From: JBBQKF01 sp038326615
Lineage (GTDB): Bacteria; Bacillota; Clostridia; Saccharofermentanales; UBA5734
DNA length: 52,715 nucleotides
Direction of reading: 5' to 3'
Assembly: GCA_038326615.1 (NCBI GenBank)
Contig: JBBQKF010000013.1
Coordinates: 1-52,715 of the forward strand
Part shown: positions 36,367-45,093 of the stretch, one piece after another
How the letters are laid out: each line of letters starts with the position of its first letter
Numbering within the stretch: the first letter of the stretch is position 1
Translations under genes and position numbers: made by a program
The notes under the pieces: model-generated
Seen by the model: only the letters and a program-made list of their open reading frames with translations
Told to the model about the DNA's origin: nothing
The model's database searches: none

Positions 36367-36957
36367 TTAGTATTGCATTTTTTCAAGCATTAATGATGAT
36401 ATTATTTTGTTTTTAAATGCTGAATCATTAAGTGAGCGCATGCAGCCACAAAATTTCTGCCTGTAAAGGCCTTGATTTTTTGCCATAATCTGCCCATCTC
36501 TGAAACCATTTCTAAAATCTCTTTCATAAAAAGAAATACCATATTTACTAGCAATTTCATGGCCAATACTAGAGATCAAAGAATGGTTCTGATAAATACT
36601 TCCAAGAAGAGTCGTTGAAAATGTGTTAAATCCATTTTCAATTGCAAATTTTGCTGCTTGTTCAAGTCTTGTTCTATAGCAATGTTCGCACCTAGTTTCG
36701 TTTGGAAAATCATTCCAGACTTCTTCAAAAGATTTAGCGTCAAATTTTTTTAAATCATCTTCAATATCAGAAAATATTATATTAACAGAATTCATTGCAG
36801 AAAAGTTTTCAAGAGTTGTTTTCCTTCTTTGATACTCCCCTTCAGGTTGAATGTTTGGATTATAGAAATATCCTGTATAGCTCACATTTTCTTCTTTCAA
36901 AACTTTGTTTGGGTATTCAAGGCAAGGTGCACAGCAAGAATGTAATAATAATTTCAT
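36367..36957 (-). CDS. queH: Epoxyqueuosine reductase QueH
   Basis: Non-orthologous replacement of QueG that reduces epoxyqueuosine to queuosine in tRNA, a metal/Fe-S enzyme. The 196-residue protein has the family's Cys sets: LLHSCCAPC at the N-terminus, TRCEHCYRTRLE near 88, and FCGCMRSL near 170, plus FYNPNIQPEGEYQRRK and STTLLGSIYQNHSLI. It follows ruvB by 101 bases on the same strand, a common clostridial arrangement. No other queuosine gene is in the window. Confidence 0.9.
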   Translation of the reverse strand: MKLLLHSCCAPCLEYPNKVLKEENVSYTGYFYNPNIQPEGEYQRRKTTLENFSAMNSVNIIFSDIEDDLKKFDAKSFEEVWNDFPNETRCEHCYRTRLEQAAKFAIENGFNTFSTTLLGSIYQNHSLISSIGHEIASKYGISFYERDFRNGFRDGQIMAKNQGLYRQKFCGCMRSLNDSAFKNKIISSLMLEKMQY

Positions 36958-37058
36958 AACGTTTTCCTCATTTTGTTTAATGATTTTTCATAGGTTAGTC
37001 AGCACTACGTTGTTTTTTTGTTTTCATAAATAAGTTAGCATTACTTGAATAATATTTT

Positions 37059-38189
37059 TTAGCAAAGACCTATTTGTTTTTCTATTGAATTAGTAACTTT
37101 CCCTCCAAGACCTATTTGTTTTTCTGTAGAATTAGTTATTTTTCCACCAAGACCTTTTAGTTTATTTTCGTAATGGGCTGGCGGAATTCTTCCTAAATGT
37201 TCCCATCCAAGATTTGTAAGTACTCTGCCACGAGGAGTTTTTGCAACAAACCCAATCTGCATTAAATATGGCTCATAAACATCTTCAATCGTAACTGGAT
37301 CTTCTCCTGTGCATGCTGCAAGTGTATCAAGTCCTACTGGCCCGCCCATGAAAAGGTCAATCATATTTTTCATCAGACGTCTGTCTATAGTATCAAGCCC
37401 TTTTTCGTCAATGTCAAGTGCATTTAACCCAAAAGTTGCAATTTCTTTATTAATTATACCGCTTCCCTTAACCTGAGCAAAATCCCTCAATCTTTTTAGT
37501 ATTCTTATTGCAATTCTTGGCGTTCCCCGTGCTCTCCCAGATATTACATCAAGTCCTTCATTATCAATACCTATTCTAAGGATTGCAGCATCTCTTAAAA
37601 GTATTTGTCGTAGTTCATCTGGCTCATAAAGTTCCAGACGATTAATAACGCCAAATCTGTCTCTTAAAGGGCCCGAAAGAAGACCTGCTCTTGTTGTTGC
37701 ACCTATCAACGTAAATTTCGGAAGGTCAAGTCTAATTGATCTTGCTGATGGTCCTTTTCCAATCATGATATCAAGTGCAAAATCTTCCATTGCAGGATAA
37801 AGAATCTCTTCAACACTTTTATTAAGCCTATGAATTTCATCGATAAAAAGTACGTCTTTATCTGAAAGATTGGTGAGAATTGCAGCTAAATCTCCAGGTT
37901 TTTCGATAGCAGGGCCAGTTGTAATTTTGAACCCAACGCCTAATTCATTTGCAATTATACCAGCAAGAGTGGTTTTGCCAAGTCCTGGTGGCCCATAGAG
38001 CAAAACGTGATCAAGAACATCCGAACGTTGTTTCGCAGCTGCAATATAAACGCCAAGATTTTCTTTCACTACTTTTTGCCCAAAATAGTCTTCCCAACGA
38101 GTCGGGCGTAAAGTTGCCTCATCTAAATCGGCAGTAACTAGATTTCTATCTAAAATTCTCTCTTCCTGATCAAACTCATCAAAATCCAT
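37059..38189 (-). CDS. ruvB: Holliday junction helicase subunit RuvB with duplicated C-terminal tail
   Basis: AAA+ motor that drives branch migration with RuvA. Visible are Walker A LLYGPPGLGKTTLA near residue 64, Walker B VLFIDEIHRL near 115, sensor ATTRAGLLSGPLRDRFG, arginine finger region and the C-terminal winged helix (QIGFVAKTPRGRVLTNLGWEHLG). Family members are about 330-350 residues; this one has 376 because of a tail in which the 14-residue unit LGGK(I/V)TNS(T/I)EKQIG is repeated twice. It starts 16 bases after ruvA. Confidence 0.96.
   Translation of the reverse strand: MDFDEFDQEERILDRNLVTADLDEATLRPTRWEDYFGQKVVKENLGVYIAAAKQRSDVLDHVLLYGPPGLGKTTLAGIIANELGVGFKITTGPAIEKPGDLAAILTNLSDKDVLFIDEIHRLNKSVEEILYPAMEDFALDIMIGKGPSARSIRLDLPKFTLIGATTRAGLLSGPLRDRFGVINRLELYEPDELRQILLRDAAILRIGIDNEGLDVISGRARGTPRIAIRILKRLRDFAQVKGSGIINKEIATFGLNALDIDEKGLDTIDRRLMKNMIDLFMGGPVGLDTLAACTGEDPVTIEDVYEPYLMQIGFVAKTPRGRVLTNLGWEHLGRIPPAHYENKLKGLGGKITNSTEKQIGLGGKVTNSIEKQIGLC
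37065..37158. repeat. 42-bp tandem repeat at the ruvB 3' end
   Basis: A 42-bp unit at 37065-37106 is repeated at 37107-37148 with a few substitutions, followed by a 10-base partial copy to 37158. Both begin AAGACCTATTTGTTTTTCT. The unit length is a multiple of three, so the ruvB frame stays open; the protein gains two 14-residue copies. Confidence 0.9.
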
Positions 38190-38205
38190 TTTTATATAAT
38201 CCTCA

Positions 38206-38814
38206 TTATCTTATCAATTCTTTTAAGGCCAACTTTATTATATCTTCAATTCCTATTTCATCTCTATATGCTTTCGAAACAGCTAAATTAGCTTCGTATG
38301 CTGAATAGCCAAGAACAACAAGCGCACTGCAGGCCTCGGAGTACTTCGAGTTTGAATTTAATGATGCTTTACCCGATATGTTAATCGTAGTTCCTGCTTC
38401 AGGGAAAGCAATACCTTTAAGTTTGTCTTTCAATTCAAGTATAATTCTTTCTGCACCCTTTTTCCCTACACCTTTAACGCTCGAAATCATTGAAATGTCA
38501 GAAGACAAAACAGCCATCGCGAATCTTGTTGGTTCAATGTCAGATGCTATCGCACTTGCAACTTTAGGACCAATTCCACTTACAGACAATAACATTTCGA
38601 ACATTGATAATTCTTCCTGACTAGGAAACCCATATAGTGCAATTAGGTCTTCCCTAACTACCATATGAGTGAAAACTTTAGCCTTCTCACCTGCTACTGG
38701 AATTCTTGCCAATAATGAAGAGGCACAAAATATTTTAAATCCTACTCCCTGAACATCTAAAACAAAATAGGATATTTGCTTAAATGCAACTGTTCCATTT
38801 AAATATGCATACAT
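38206..38814 (-). CDS. ruvA: Holliday junction DNA-binding subunit RuvA
   Basis: Tetrameric protein that holds Holliday junctions for RuvB. The 202-residue protein has the N-terminal OB fold (MYAYLNGTVAFKQISYFVLD), two helix-hairpin-helix units (LLSVSGIGPKVASAIAS and ISSVKGVGKKGAERIILEL) and the C-terminal RuvB-binding domain (EACSALVVLGYSAYEANLAV). The ATG at 38814 follows AAGGAGG by 9 bases and overlaps the ruvC stop as TAATG; the longer frame upstream is not used. Confidence 0.96.
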   Translation of the reverse strand: MYAYLNGTVAFKQISYFVLDVQGVGFKIFCASSLLARIPVAGEKAKVFTHMVVREDLIALYGFPSQEELSMFEMLLSVSGIGPKVASAIASDIEPTRFAMAVLSSDISMISSVKGVGKKGAERIILELKDKLKGIAFPEAGTTINISGKASLNSNSKYSEACSALVVLGYSAYEANLAVSKAYRDEIGIEDIIKLALKELIR

Positions 38815-39317
38815 TATTGATAGCCTCCTTTTGCAAGACATTTTTGATTAAGACCAGAATGTGCATGGCAAATTGCAACAGCAAGTGCATCTGATGCATC
38901 GTCAGGTTTGACAATTTCTTTTAAGTTTAGGAGAATTTTGACCATCTGTTGAACTTGGTTCTTGTCTGCTCTTCCATATCCAGACACTGCAACTTTGACT
39001 TGAAGCGGAGTATATTCATATATAGGCACGTTAGCCTTTGCTCCGCTAAGAACAGCAACGCCCCGAGCCTGTGCGGTCCCAATAGCAGTTGTTGTGTTGC
39101 GTGAAAAAAACAGTTCTTCGATTGCCATGAAATCCGGCTTGTACTCGGTAAATAAAATATCAAGTTGCATCGAAATAGCGAGTAACCTCTTCTCAAAAGG
39201 CATATTGGACTTTGTTGAAATTACTCCGTAATGCAAAATTGAAGATTTGTTGTTCTTATATTCAATTATTCCATATCCTGTTATAGCATATCCCGGATCA
39301 ATACCTAAAATTATCAT
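38814..39317 (-). CDS. ruvC: Holliday junction resolvase RuvC
   Basis: Endonuclease that resolves Holliday junctions. The four acidic active-site residues are visible in IILGIDPGYAITGYG (Asp 7 region), FMAIEELFFSRNTTTAIG (Glu-Glu), and KPDDASDALAVAICHA (two Asp). The 167-residue size is standard. The ATG at 39317 is preceded by TTAGGA; a start nine bases upstream is possible. It lies 38 bases after the pyrimidine phosphorylase gene and overlaps ruvA, so the operon order is phosphorylase, ruvC, ruvA, ruvB. Confidence 0.95.
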   Translation of the reverse strand: MIILGIDPGYAITGYGIIEYKNNKSSILHYGVISTKSNMPFEKRLLAISMQLDILFTEYKPDFMAIEELFFSRNTTTAIGTAQARGVAVLSGAKANVPIYEYTPLQVKVAVSGYGRADKNQVQQMVKILLNLKEIVKPDDASDALAVAICHAHSGLNQKCLAKGGYQ

Positions 39318-39355
39318 TATCCACATCCTAACAGAAAAATATTAAATATATAAAA

Positions 39356-40657
39356 TTAGCTGATTATTTCTAGAATATATTTCTCTTTATCTGGTAAAGC
39401 ATCAGTTAATTCATAAGCAGTTTTCACCATATTGTTTGCTGCGTAAAGCGCACTTGAACGATTTGTATAAAGCGTTGCGATTTTTTCGCCAATATCTACA
39501 TTATCGCCAATTTTCTTATGAATAACAATGCCAGCAGCAGGGTCAATGATTTCTTCTTTTGTTTCTCTGCCAGCACCAAGAAGCAAAGACGCAACACCAA
39601 TTTGTTTCGTCAGAATTGATTTAACTATTCCATGTTTATCAGAAAGAACGCTTTCCTGGTAAGAAGTATCACCTAAAAGTACAGGCGCACCTGATTCGTC
39701 AATCATACCACCTTGTGAAAGTACCATGTTTTGAAATTTGCTTAAAGCTTTTCCATTTTCGATACTTTCAGCTGCCATTTTTTTGCATTCATCATATGAA
39801 CCAAGGCCTGCAAGCTCCATCATACCGGCTGATAAAGAAAAACATATTTCCATTAAGTCACGAGGGCCATTACCCCTTAACGATTCGTATGCTTCAGTTA
39901 CTTCAAGCGCATTGCCAATACAATTGCCAAGGGGTTGTTCCATATTAGTAACAAATGCTTTCATTTTTTTGCCAGCGAGCTTACCTATTTCTACCATAAG
40001 TTTGGCCAATTCTGCAGCTTTGCCTATGTTAGTCATAAATGCGCCATTTCCACATTTTACATCAAGCAAAATATTATTCGCTCCTGAAGCAATTTTCTTA
40101 CTCATAATACTTGCGGCAATTAATGGGATAGACTCAACAGTTGCAGTAACGTCTCTAAGAGCATAAAGCTTTTTGTCGGCAGGTGCAATTTCTCCTGATT
40201 GACCTGCAATCACAATTCCACATTCATTAACTTTATCAACAAATTCCTGAAGAGTAAAACTTGTTTTAAAGCCTTTGATTGCCTCAAGCTTATCAATTGT
40301 ACCGCCTGTATGTCCAAGTCCTCTACCAGAAAGTTTTGCAAATGGAATTCCAAAAGAACTTACAATCGGTCCAATAATCAACGTACATTTATCTCCGACC
40401 CCCCCAGAACTATGTTTATCTACAATAACTCCTTTAATGTCTGACAAATCTGCAATTTCTCCTGAATTTGCCATTGCAAGCGTTAAATCGCAGGCTTCTT
40501 TCGGAGTCATACCATTAATGCAAATAGCCATCAAAAGTGATGCTGTTTGATAATCAGGGATGCTTCCATCAGTAACACCTGAAATAAAATATTTTATTTC
40601 TTCGTTGCTTAATTCATTTGCATAACGTTTATTTGTTATAATATCATACATTCTCAT
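39356..40657 (-). CDS. pdp: Pyrimidine-nucleoside (thymidine) phosphorylase
   Basis: Phosphorolyses uridine, thymidine or deoxyuridine to base and (deoxy)ribose-1-phosphate. The family signature SGRGLGHTGGTIDKLEAIKGF near residue 108 and the start MRMYDIITNKRYANELSNEEI are clear; 433 residues is normal. KHSSGGVGDK forms the phosphate site. It could be named deoA if thymidine is preferred; the pattern of Firmicute homologues favours broad pyrimidine specificity. Three ATGs lie close together; 40657 fits the family and AAGGGG lies upstream. It heads the ruvCAB run. Confidence 0.93.
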   Translation of the reverse strand: MRMYDIITNKRYANELSNEEIKYFISGVTDGSIPDYQTASLLMAICINGMTPKEACDLTLAMANSGEIADLSDIKGVIVDKHSSGGVGDKCTLIIGPIVSSFGIPFAKLSGRGLGHTGGTIDKLEAIKGFKTSFTLQEFVDKVNECGIVIAGQSGEIAPADKKLYALRDVTATVESIPLIAASIMSKKIASGANNILLDVKCGNGAFMTNIGKAAELAKLMVEIGKLAGKKMKAFVTNMEQPLGNCIGNALEVTEAYESLRGNGPRDLMEICFSLSAGMMELAGLGSYDECKKMAAESIENGKALSKFQNMVLSQGGMIDESGAPVLLGDTSYQESVLSDKHGIVKSILTKQIGVASLLLGAGRETKEEIIDPAAGIVIHKKIGDNVDIGEKIATLYTNRSSALYAANNMVKTAYELTDALPDKEKYILEIIS

Positions 40658-40746
40658 AAACATTTCACCCCTTTGCATTTCTATTTTTATCAGATTATTT
40701 GATTGAAATAAATTATTTCGATTTTATAATATTATTTGATCTAATT

Positions 40747-40846
40747 AAGTTTACTACCTAGTAAACTTATAATTAAAACTTACTACCTGATAAAATTACA
40801 ACTAAAACTTACTGCCTGCTAAAATTATAATTTAACTTACTAGGTA
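40747..40846. repeat. 29-bp imperfect tandem repeat after the sortase gene
   Basis: Three 29-bp units at 40747-40775, 40776-40804 and 40805-40833 share AACTTACTACCT-like cores, and a fourth partial unit (40834-40846) runs through the sortase TAG stop codon. The first unit holds a perfect small palindrome, TTTACTA-CC-TAGTAAA. It is in the position of a 3' untranslated region; terminator function is not convincing because no T run follows. Confidence 0.75.
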
Positions 40847-42102
40847 ACCGGAGAACTTTCTGTTGAAATTGTACCATCTGATGACACAGCACTTTCGCTT
40901 ATAGATGAATTATCTGAAGCAGAAGAGATATCAGATGATGAAATATCTGATACTGATAAGCTATTATTAGTAGATGAAGAAACAGATGTGCCGCTCGATG
41001 TTGATGAACTAGAAACCTGCGAAGAGCTAGATGATTTTGATGTACTCTTTGAAATTGATGAAGAACCAGATACAGATGATGCTCCTGATGTCAATCTTGG
41101 AGTTGGGGATGGTTGATTCATAGGAATATATGTAGGAAGAACAATAGGTGTAACACTTGCACCAGGTGTTTCCCCTCCTTTAACATAAATTATTTGCCTT
41201 TTTAGCTTGGCTATGATGGCCGTGCGTCTAGTAGTCTTGTAGCATGTAGATAAAGTTACTATTCTATCTTTTGTTGTTACTTTTATACCAAAATCGTGTG
41301 TTGATTTTTTCATCATATCATCAAGATATTTCTGATATTCTTCGTCAGAAGAAAACTTAGTTTGCCTGTAATTATATGTTGGTGAAATAAGAAAAGTTGA
41401 AAAAACTTCATACTCCAGTCTTGTATTCATAAAATCAACATAAATAATATTGTTTTTCCATGATTCTTTATTATTGAAATAATCTGTTACATTACCAAAC
41501 ATTGATTTGTCCAACATTGCATGTCCATAAATAACATAGTTGTGATCAAGTTCAAGTGGATTGCTATAATATGGCTTATTCGCTCCATCAAGGAAAATAG
41601 AGCCGCTATAAGAGTCTTGTTTGTCAAAATCACGGTAAACATAATACCTATTATCTCCGGAATACATAATTGGGTAATCAATAGGCTTCTTGGCAAACCC
41701 AGGCATTGAAAACCACCCTGCCATATCATTATTTCTTTGCCATAAAGTTTCATACTCAGGTAATCTTCCATCTTTATTTAATGAGTCATTTATTGCATAT
41801 ATTATTTCGTATGGTTCGTTTTTCTTAACTTCACCAGTAACTTCAGTAAAAGGGTTCTTATTGTCATCTGGTTTGAGATCCCGAATCTGGCTATTGCGCC
41901 AATCTTCATACACATACGTATAAAGCTTAAACCCAAGTTGACCTGCACTATAAATAAAGATCGGGATTGCTATTGCAAGAATCCCAATTCTTATCCAGTC
42001 TTGTCGGTTATTTGGTTTATTTTTGATGTAAAATTTAATAAGGGAATCTTTGACTCGATAGAATATTGATTTATTTGTTTTTTTCACTTTAAAATCCTCC
42101 AA
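40840..42102 (-). CDS. Class B sortase with long Ser-rich tail
   Basis: Transpeptidase of the sortase B type that anchors proteins to the wall, or acts on other surface substrates. A cytoplasmic N-terminus, one membrane segment (residues about 37-56), and the sortase fold follow, with His 194 (YGHAMLD), Cys 287 (TLSTC) and Arg 292 or 293. The last 80 or so residues (about 340-420) are Ser-dominated low complexity and should lie outside, C-terminal to the catalytic domain, which is unusual. No sorting-motif substrate gene is visible nearby. It ends with TAG inside a tandem repeat. Confidence 0.9.
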   Translation of the reverse strand: MEDFKVKKTNKSIFYRVKDSLIKFYIKNKPNNRQDWIRIGILAIAIPIFIYSAGQLGFKLYTYVYEDWRNSQIRDLKPDDNKNPFTEVTGEVKKNEPYEIIYAINDSLNKDGRLPEYETLWQRNNDMAGWFSMPGFAKKPIDYPIMYSGDNRYYVYRDFDKQDSYSGSIFLDGANKPYYSNPLELDHNYVIYGHAMLDKSMFGNVTDYFNNKESWKNNIIYVDFMNTRLEYEVFSTFLISPTYNYRQTKFSSDEEYQKYLDDMMKKSTHDFGIKVTTKDRIVTLSTCYKTTRRTAIIAKLKRQIIYVKGGETPGASVTPIVLPTYIPMNQPSPTPRLTSGASSVSGSSSISKSTSKSSSSSQVSSSSTSSGTSVSSSTNNSLSVSDISSSDISSASDNSSISESAVSSDGTISTESSPVT

Positions 42103-42189
42103 CCTAATGTAAATTATACCACATAAATTTAAAATTAGAATGCAACATTTATAGACTAAAATTGTATATTTTATGAATAAATTGAACTT

Positions 42190-42230
42190 GAAAAAGAAAA
42201 GCTCCCGATATTTAATAATATCAAGAGCTT
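42190..42230 (-). terminator. Terminator of tRNA-Lys
   Basis: Directly after the CCA end, AAGCTCTTGATATT and AATATCGGGAGCTT pair over 14 bp (with two G-U pairs) around an ATTA loop, followed by TTCTTTTT on the minus strand. Stem and T-rich tail are classic. Confidence 0.9.
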
Positions 42231-42306
42231 TGGTGCGCCTTCAGGGACTCGAACCCGGGGCCCACTGATTAAGAGTCAGTTGCTCTACCATCTGAGCTAA
42301 AGGCGC
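42231..42306 (-). tRNA. tRNA-Lys (CTT anticodon), CCA encoded
   Basis: The minus strand folds as a 76-base tRNA: acceptor GCGCCTT/AAGGCGC, D arm, anticodon arm ACTGA-CTCTTAA-TCAGT with anticodon CTT reading AAG, T loop TTCGAGT, and an encoded CCA. The T stem is CCGGG against CCCTG, which leaves a C-U mismatch at its second pair. It has its own promoter and terminator. Confidence 0.95.
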
Positions 42307-42329
42307 ATTTGTTTAGTCGAACGTTCAAT

Positions 42330-42358
42330 ATTATACTTATACCAAGCCCACTTGTCAA
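42330..42358 (-). promoter_or_regulatory. tRNA-Lys promoter
   Basis: Consensus TTGACA (42353-42358) and TATAAT (42330-42335) are exactly 17 bases apart on the minus strand, placing the start about 15-20 bases before the tRNA. Confidence 0.9.
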
Positions 42359-42388
42359 CATCAGATTTCAAATTTTCTAAATTTATAA

Positions 42389-42427
42389 CTTCAGATTCAA
42401 CTTCAGATTCAACTTCAGATTCAACTT
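42389..42427. repeat. 12-bp tandem repeat between tRNA-Lys promoter and FAD gene
   Basis: CTTCAGATTCAA is repeated in tandem about three times from 42389 to 42427. It lies just upstream of the tRNA-Lys promoter and beyond the stop of the COG2509 flavoprotein gene; no function is apparent. Confidence 0.85.
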
Positions 42428-42489
42428 TTTAAATTTATTTGCTATAAATAATTCGCTATAAATAAGCGGAAATTAATATTTCTCTAAAT

Positions 42490-43926
42490 TTACAATCTTT
42501 TGAGAATGCTTCTTGCAGCAATTACCCCACTAGCGCCTGCTTGTGATAAACCTCTTGTAATACCTGCACCGTCACCAATAGCAAACATATTTTTAAGAGG
42601 TGTTTCGAGTTCGCTTGTGAGGTTAAGTCTTGAACTGTAAAACTTTACTTCAACACCGTACAATAGAGTATCATGATTAGCGGTTCCTGGAGCTATTTTA
42701 TCAAGTGTGTAAATCATTTCGATAATATTGTCAAGATGTCGTTTTGGAAGAACCAGACTTAAGTCGCCTGGTGTTGCATCAAGGGTAGGTTTAAGAAATC
42801 CTTGATCAAGTCGGTGCTGGTTTGTTCTTCTTCCATCAATAAGATCACCAAATCTTTGAACTATTACGCCACCACCAAGAAGATTAGATAAAGTTGCAAT
42901 TCTTTTACCATATTGGTAAGGTTCTTTAAATGGAGATGTAAATGTATTACTTACAAGTAAGGCAAAATTAGTGTTACTGCTTTGTAGTTTAGGATCTGTA
43001 TAGCTGTGTCCATTAACGGTGATTATGCCATCTGTGTTTTCGGTAACGACATACCCATATGGGTTCATACAGAATGTTCTTACTAAATCTTTATACTGCT
43101 TCGTGCGATACTGCAATTTTGCTTCATACATTGCATCAGTTATATCTTTAAAAACTGGTGCCGGAACTTCAACACGAACTCCAATATCAACCTGATTGTT
43201 AATTAGTTCAAGTTTAAGATTTTTACATTGACCAGAAAACCATTCAGCTCCAGATCTGCCAGGAGCAACTATCAAATATTTACAGTGAAAATCACCCTGA
43301 TTTGTTTCTAAAAGGTATCCATCAGTAGGATTATCTGATACTTTGATGTTTTTGACTTTCATATTACATTTAAGATTAATGTGTTCCTCGAGCCATAAAG
43401 ACTGTTTAGTAAGTATTTCTTTATTGCATTCAGTCCCAAGATGTTTGCATTTAGCATCGAGTAAATGTAAATCATGAGCTAATGCTCTCCTTCTTACTTC
43501 ATCGCCTTTCGGGGTAAATGTTGAAAAACACTTTTCTGTTGCACCAAATTCCATATTAATAGAATCAACATATTCAATAAACTCCATGACTTCACCATCA
43601 GGTAAATAATCATTAAGCCATCCTCCAAATTCAGTTGTAAAATTAAATTTCCCATCTGAAAAAGCACCTGCACCACCAAATCCACGCATTATACCACAAG
43701 AATTACAGCTTATACAATAATCAACTTTCTTATCGATTATTGGGCAGCTTCTTTTACTTATGCTATTTCCTTGTTCAAACATTGCAACTTTAAGATTTTT
43801 ATTTTTTGAAGCAAGTTCATATCCGGCAAATATTCCTGCTATTCCACCGCCAATGATAATAACATCATATTCTTGATTGGGATTTTCACTTAAATTAGAT
43901 TTTTCTTTTGAATTAATTTCGCTCAT
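42490..43926 (-). CDS. FAD-dependent dehydrogenase, COG2509 type
   Basis: A 478-residue flavoprotein with an N-terminal Rossmann dinucleotide fold YDVIIIGGGIAGIFAGYELA, a Cys-rich stretch CPIIDKKVDYCISCNSCG near residues 60-80, then GGAGAFSDGKFNF, and a C-terminal AIGDGAGITRGLSQAGASGV FAD-binding motif. These features match the COG2509 uncharacterised FAD-dependent dehydrogenases common in Clostridia. Substrate unknown; the Cys cluster could bind an iron-sulfur centre. It has a long AT-rich gap upstream. Confidence 0.8.
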   Translation of the reverse strand: MSEINSKEKSNLSENPNQEYDVIIIGGGIAGIFAGYELASKNKNLKVAMFEQGNSISKRSCPIIDKKVDYCISCNSCGIMRGFGGAGAFSDGKFNFTTEFGGWLNDYLPDGEVMEFIEYVDSINMEFGATEKCFSTFTPKGDEVRRRALAHDLHLLDAKCKHLGTECNKEILTKQSLWLEEHINLKCNMKVKNIKVSDNPTDGYLLETNQGDFHCKYLIVAPGRSGAEWFSGQCKNLKLELINNQVDIGVRVEVPAPVFKDITDAMYEAKLQYRTKQYKDLVRTFCMNPYGYVVTENTDGIITVNGHSYTDPKLQSSNTNFALLVSNTFTSPFKEPYQYGKRIATLSNLLGGGVIVQRFGDLIDGRRTNQHRLDQGFLKPTLDATPGDLSLVLPKRHLDNIIEMIYTLDKIAPGTANHDTLLYGVEVKFYSSRLNLTSELETPLKNMFAIGDGAGITRGLSQAGASGVIAARSILKRL

Positions 43927-44259
43927 TACATTTTCCTATTCCATAAATTTAAAAAATCATATCTTAATAGTTTAATTTATTACGTTTGTTTGTTTCTGAT
44001 TATTTGTTTCTGATTATTTGTTTCTGTTTATTTCTGTTTATTCTGTTTATTCTGTTTATTTTGTTTGGTTTATCAGCAATTTACTTATTTATTTTTATCT
44101 GTTAAATTCAATAATTTTATCTGGTTTATATGATTATTTTTTTTATTTACATAATTTAGATTATTTAATTAAGTTAATCTAGTTTTTTTAACTGTTTTCT
44201 CAATTTATTTTTTACTATTTGTTTAATCATTTTTAATCTAATATTTTTTTTTATTATGT
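43927..44259. other. Gene-free AT-rich gap with tandem repeats
   Basis: This 333-base stretch has no credible coding frame. The plus strand is strongly T-rich. Between about 43985 and 44066 it carries tandem short units: GTTTCTGATTATTT twice (43992-44019), then several CTGTTTATT-like copies. The flavoprotein promoter must lie here but I could not fix it. Confidence 0.8.
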
Positions 44260-45093
44260 TTAAACGATTTCTTGTGTGGAAACCTTAACATAACCAAGGT
44301 CTTCCATTGTACAAATGCCATTTTCGACAGCTGTTTTCTTAAGAGAATCATAAAGTTCAGCAAAGGTAGCAAGTGCGTAAGGAACAACAGCAACAACACC
44401 TATACAGCAGGCCAAAAATCCAAGTAGATACCAGCCGATAAAAGATAAATCTAAAATGAACATGTCAAATTTTGAACCTTTTGTCATCTCACAGCTTAAT
44501 TTAAGAGCTCTTTTGGCACCAATAGTAGGATTATCAGCTAAAATGTATGGAACCATTCGATATGAATATGATTTAACTATTCCAGGAATCCAGAAAAGCA
44601 TATACCATAAGAAATTAAAAAACATCATATAAAACATTGAACCTGTTACTTTTAAGTACGAATCTTTTTTGTATACACTAAAGCATATCGACAAAGAAAT
44701 GTTTCTTTCTTCTCTTGAACGGATGAACCAACGATTCATTCCAACGACTATTGGATACATAATTAAAACTGATGCTGCAAGTGATATCAAAGTCAGGATT
44801 ACTGTAGGTACAACTGCAAAAGATAGCATTCTTATCATTATATTTACAAATGCATTTATATCAAATTCGCTGCTTGTACTGAGCCTATTGAGTTCTTCAA
44901 TTAGTGCAGAATTGTCAGTTAATATTCCAGCGGCTGCCATACTTGTTGTCATAACTACCTGTGAAATGATGCTTATAGGAATTGAGATAACATACGATGC
45001 AAGTTGCGGCATCAGTGATGCGCCTAAATAATTCCAATATCTTCCCTTCATCTGGCTTTTAGCGTTCGTCTTTAATTCAGTTCTTGTCCACAT
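44260..45093 (-). CDS. DUF975 family membrane protein
   Basis: A 277-residue integral membrane protein of the DUF975 group: MWTRTELKTNAKSQMKGRYWNYLGASLMPQ at the N-terminus, then four to five hydrophobic segments and the family's GMNRWFIRSREERNISLSICF and FWIPGIVKSYSYRMVPYILADNP motifs. Function unknown. GGAGGCG precedes the ATG. It is divergent from argJ, with no obvious functional link to either neighbour. Confidence 0.85.
   Translation of the reverse strand: MWTRTELKTNAKSQMKGRYWNYLGASLMPQLASYVISIPISIISQVVMTTSMAAAGILTDNSALIEELNRLSTSSEFDINAFVNIMIRMLSFAVVPTVILTLISLAASVLIMYPIVVGMNRWFIRSREERNISLSICFSVYKKDSYLKVTGSMFYMMFFNFLWYMLFWIPGIVKSYSYRMVPYILADNPTIGAKRALKLSCEMTKGSKFDMFILDLSFIGWYLLGFLACCIGVVAVVPYALATFAELYDSLKKTAVENGICTMEDLGYVKVSTQEIV

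Noticed and set aside
42389..44066. Tandem repeats as a CRISPR array
   Set aside because: Units are 9-14 bases without unique spacers, and no cas gene is in the window.
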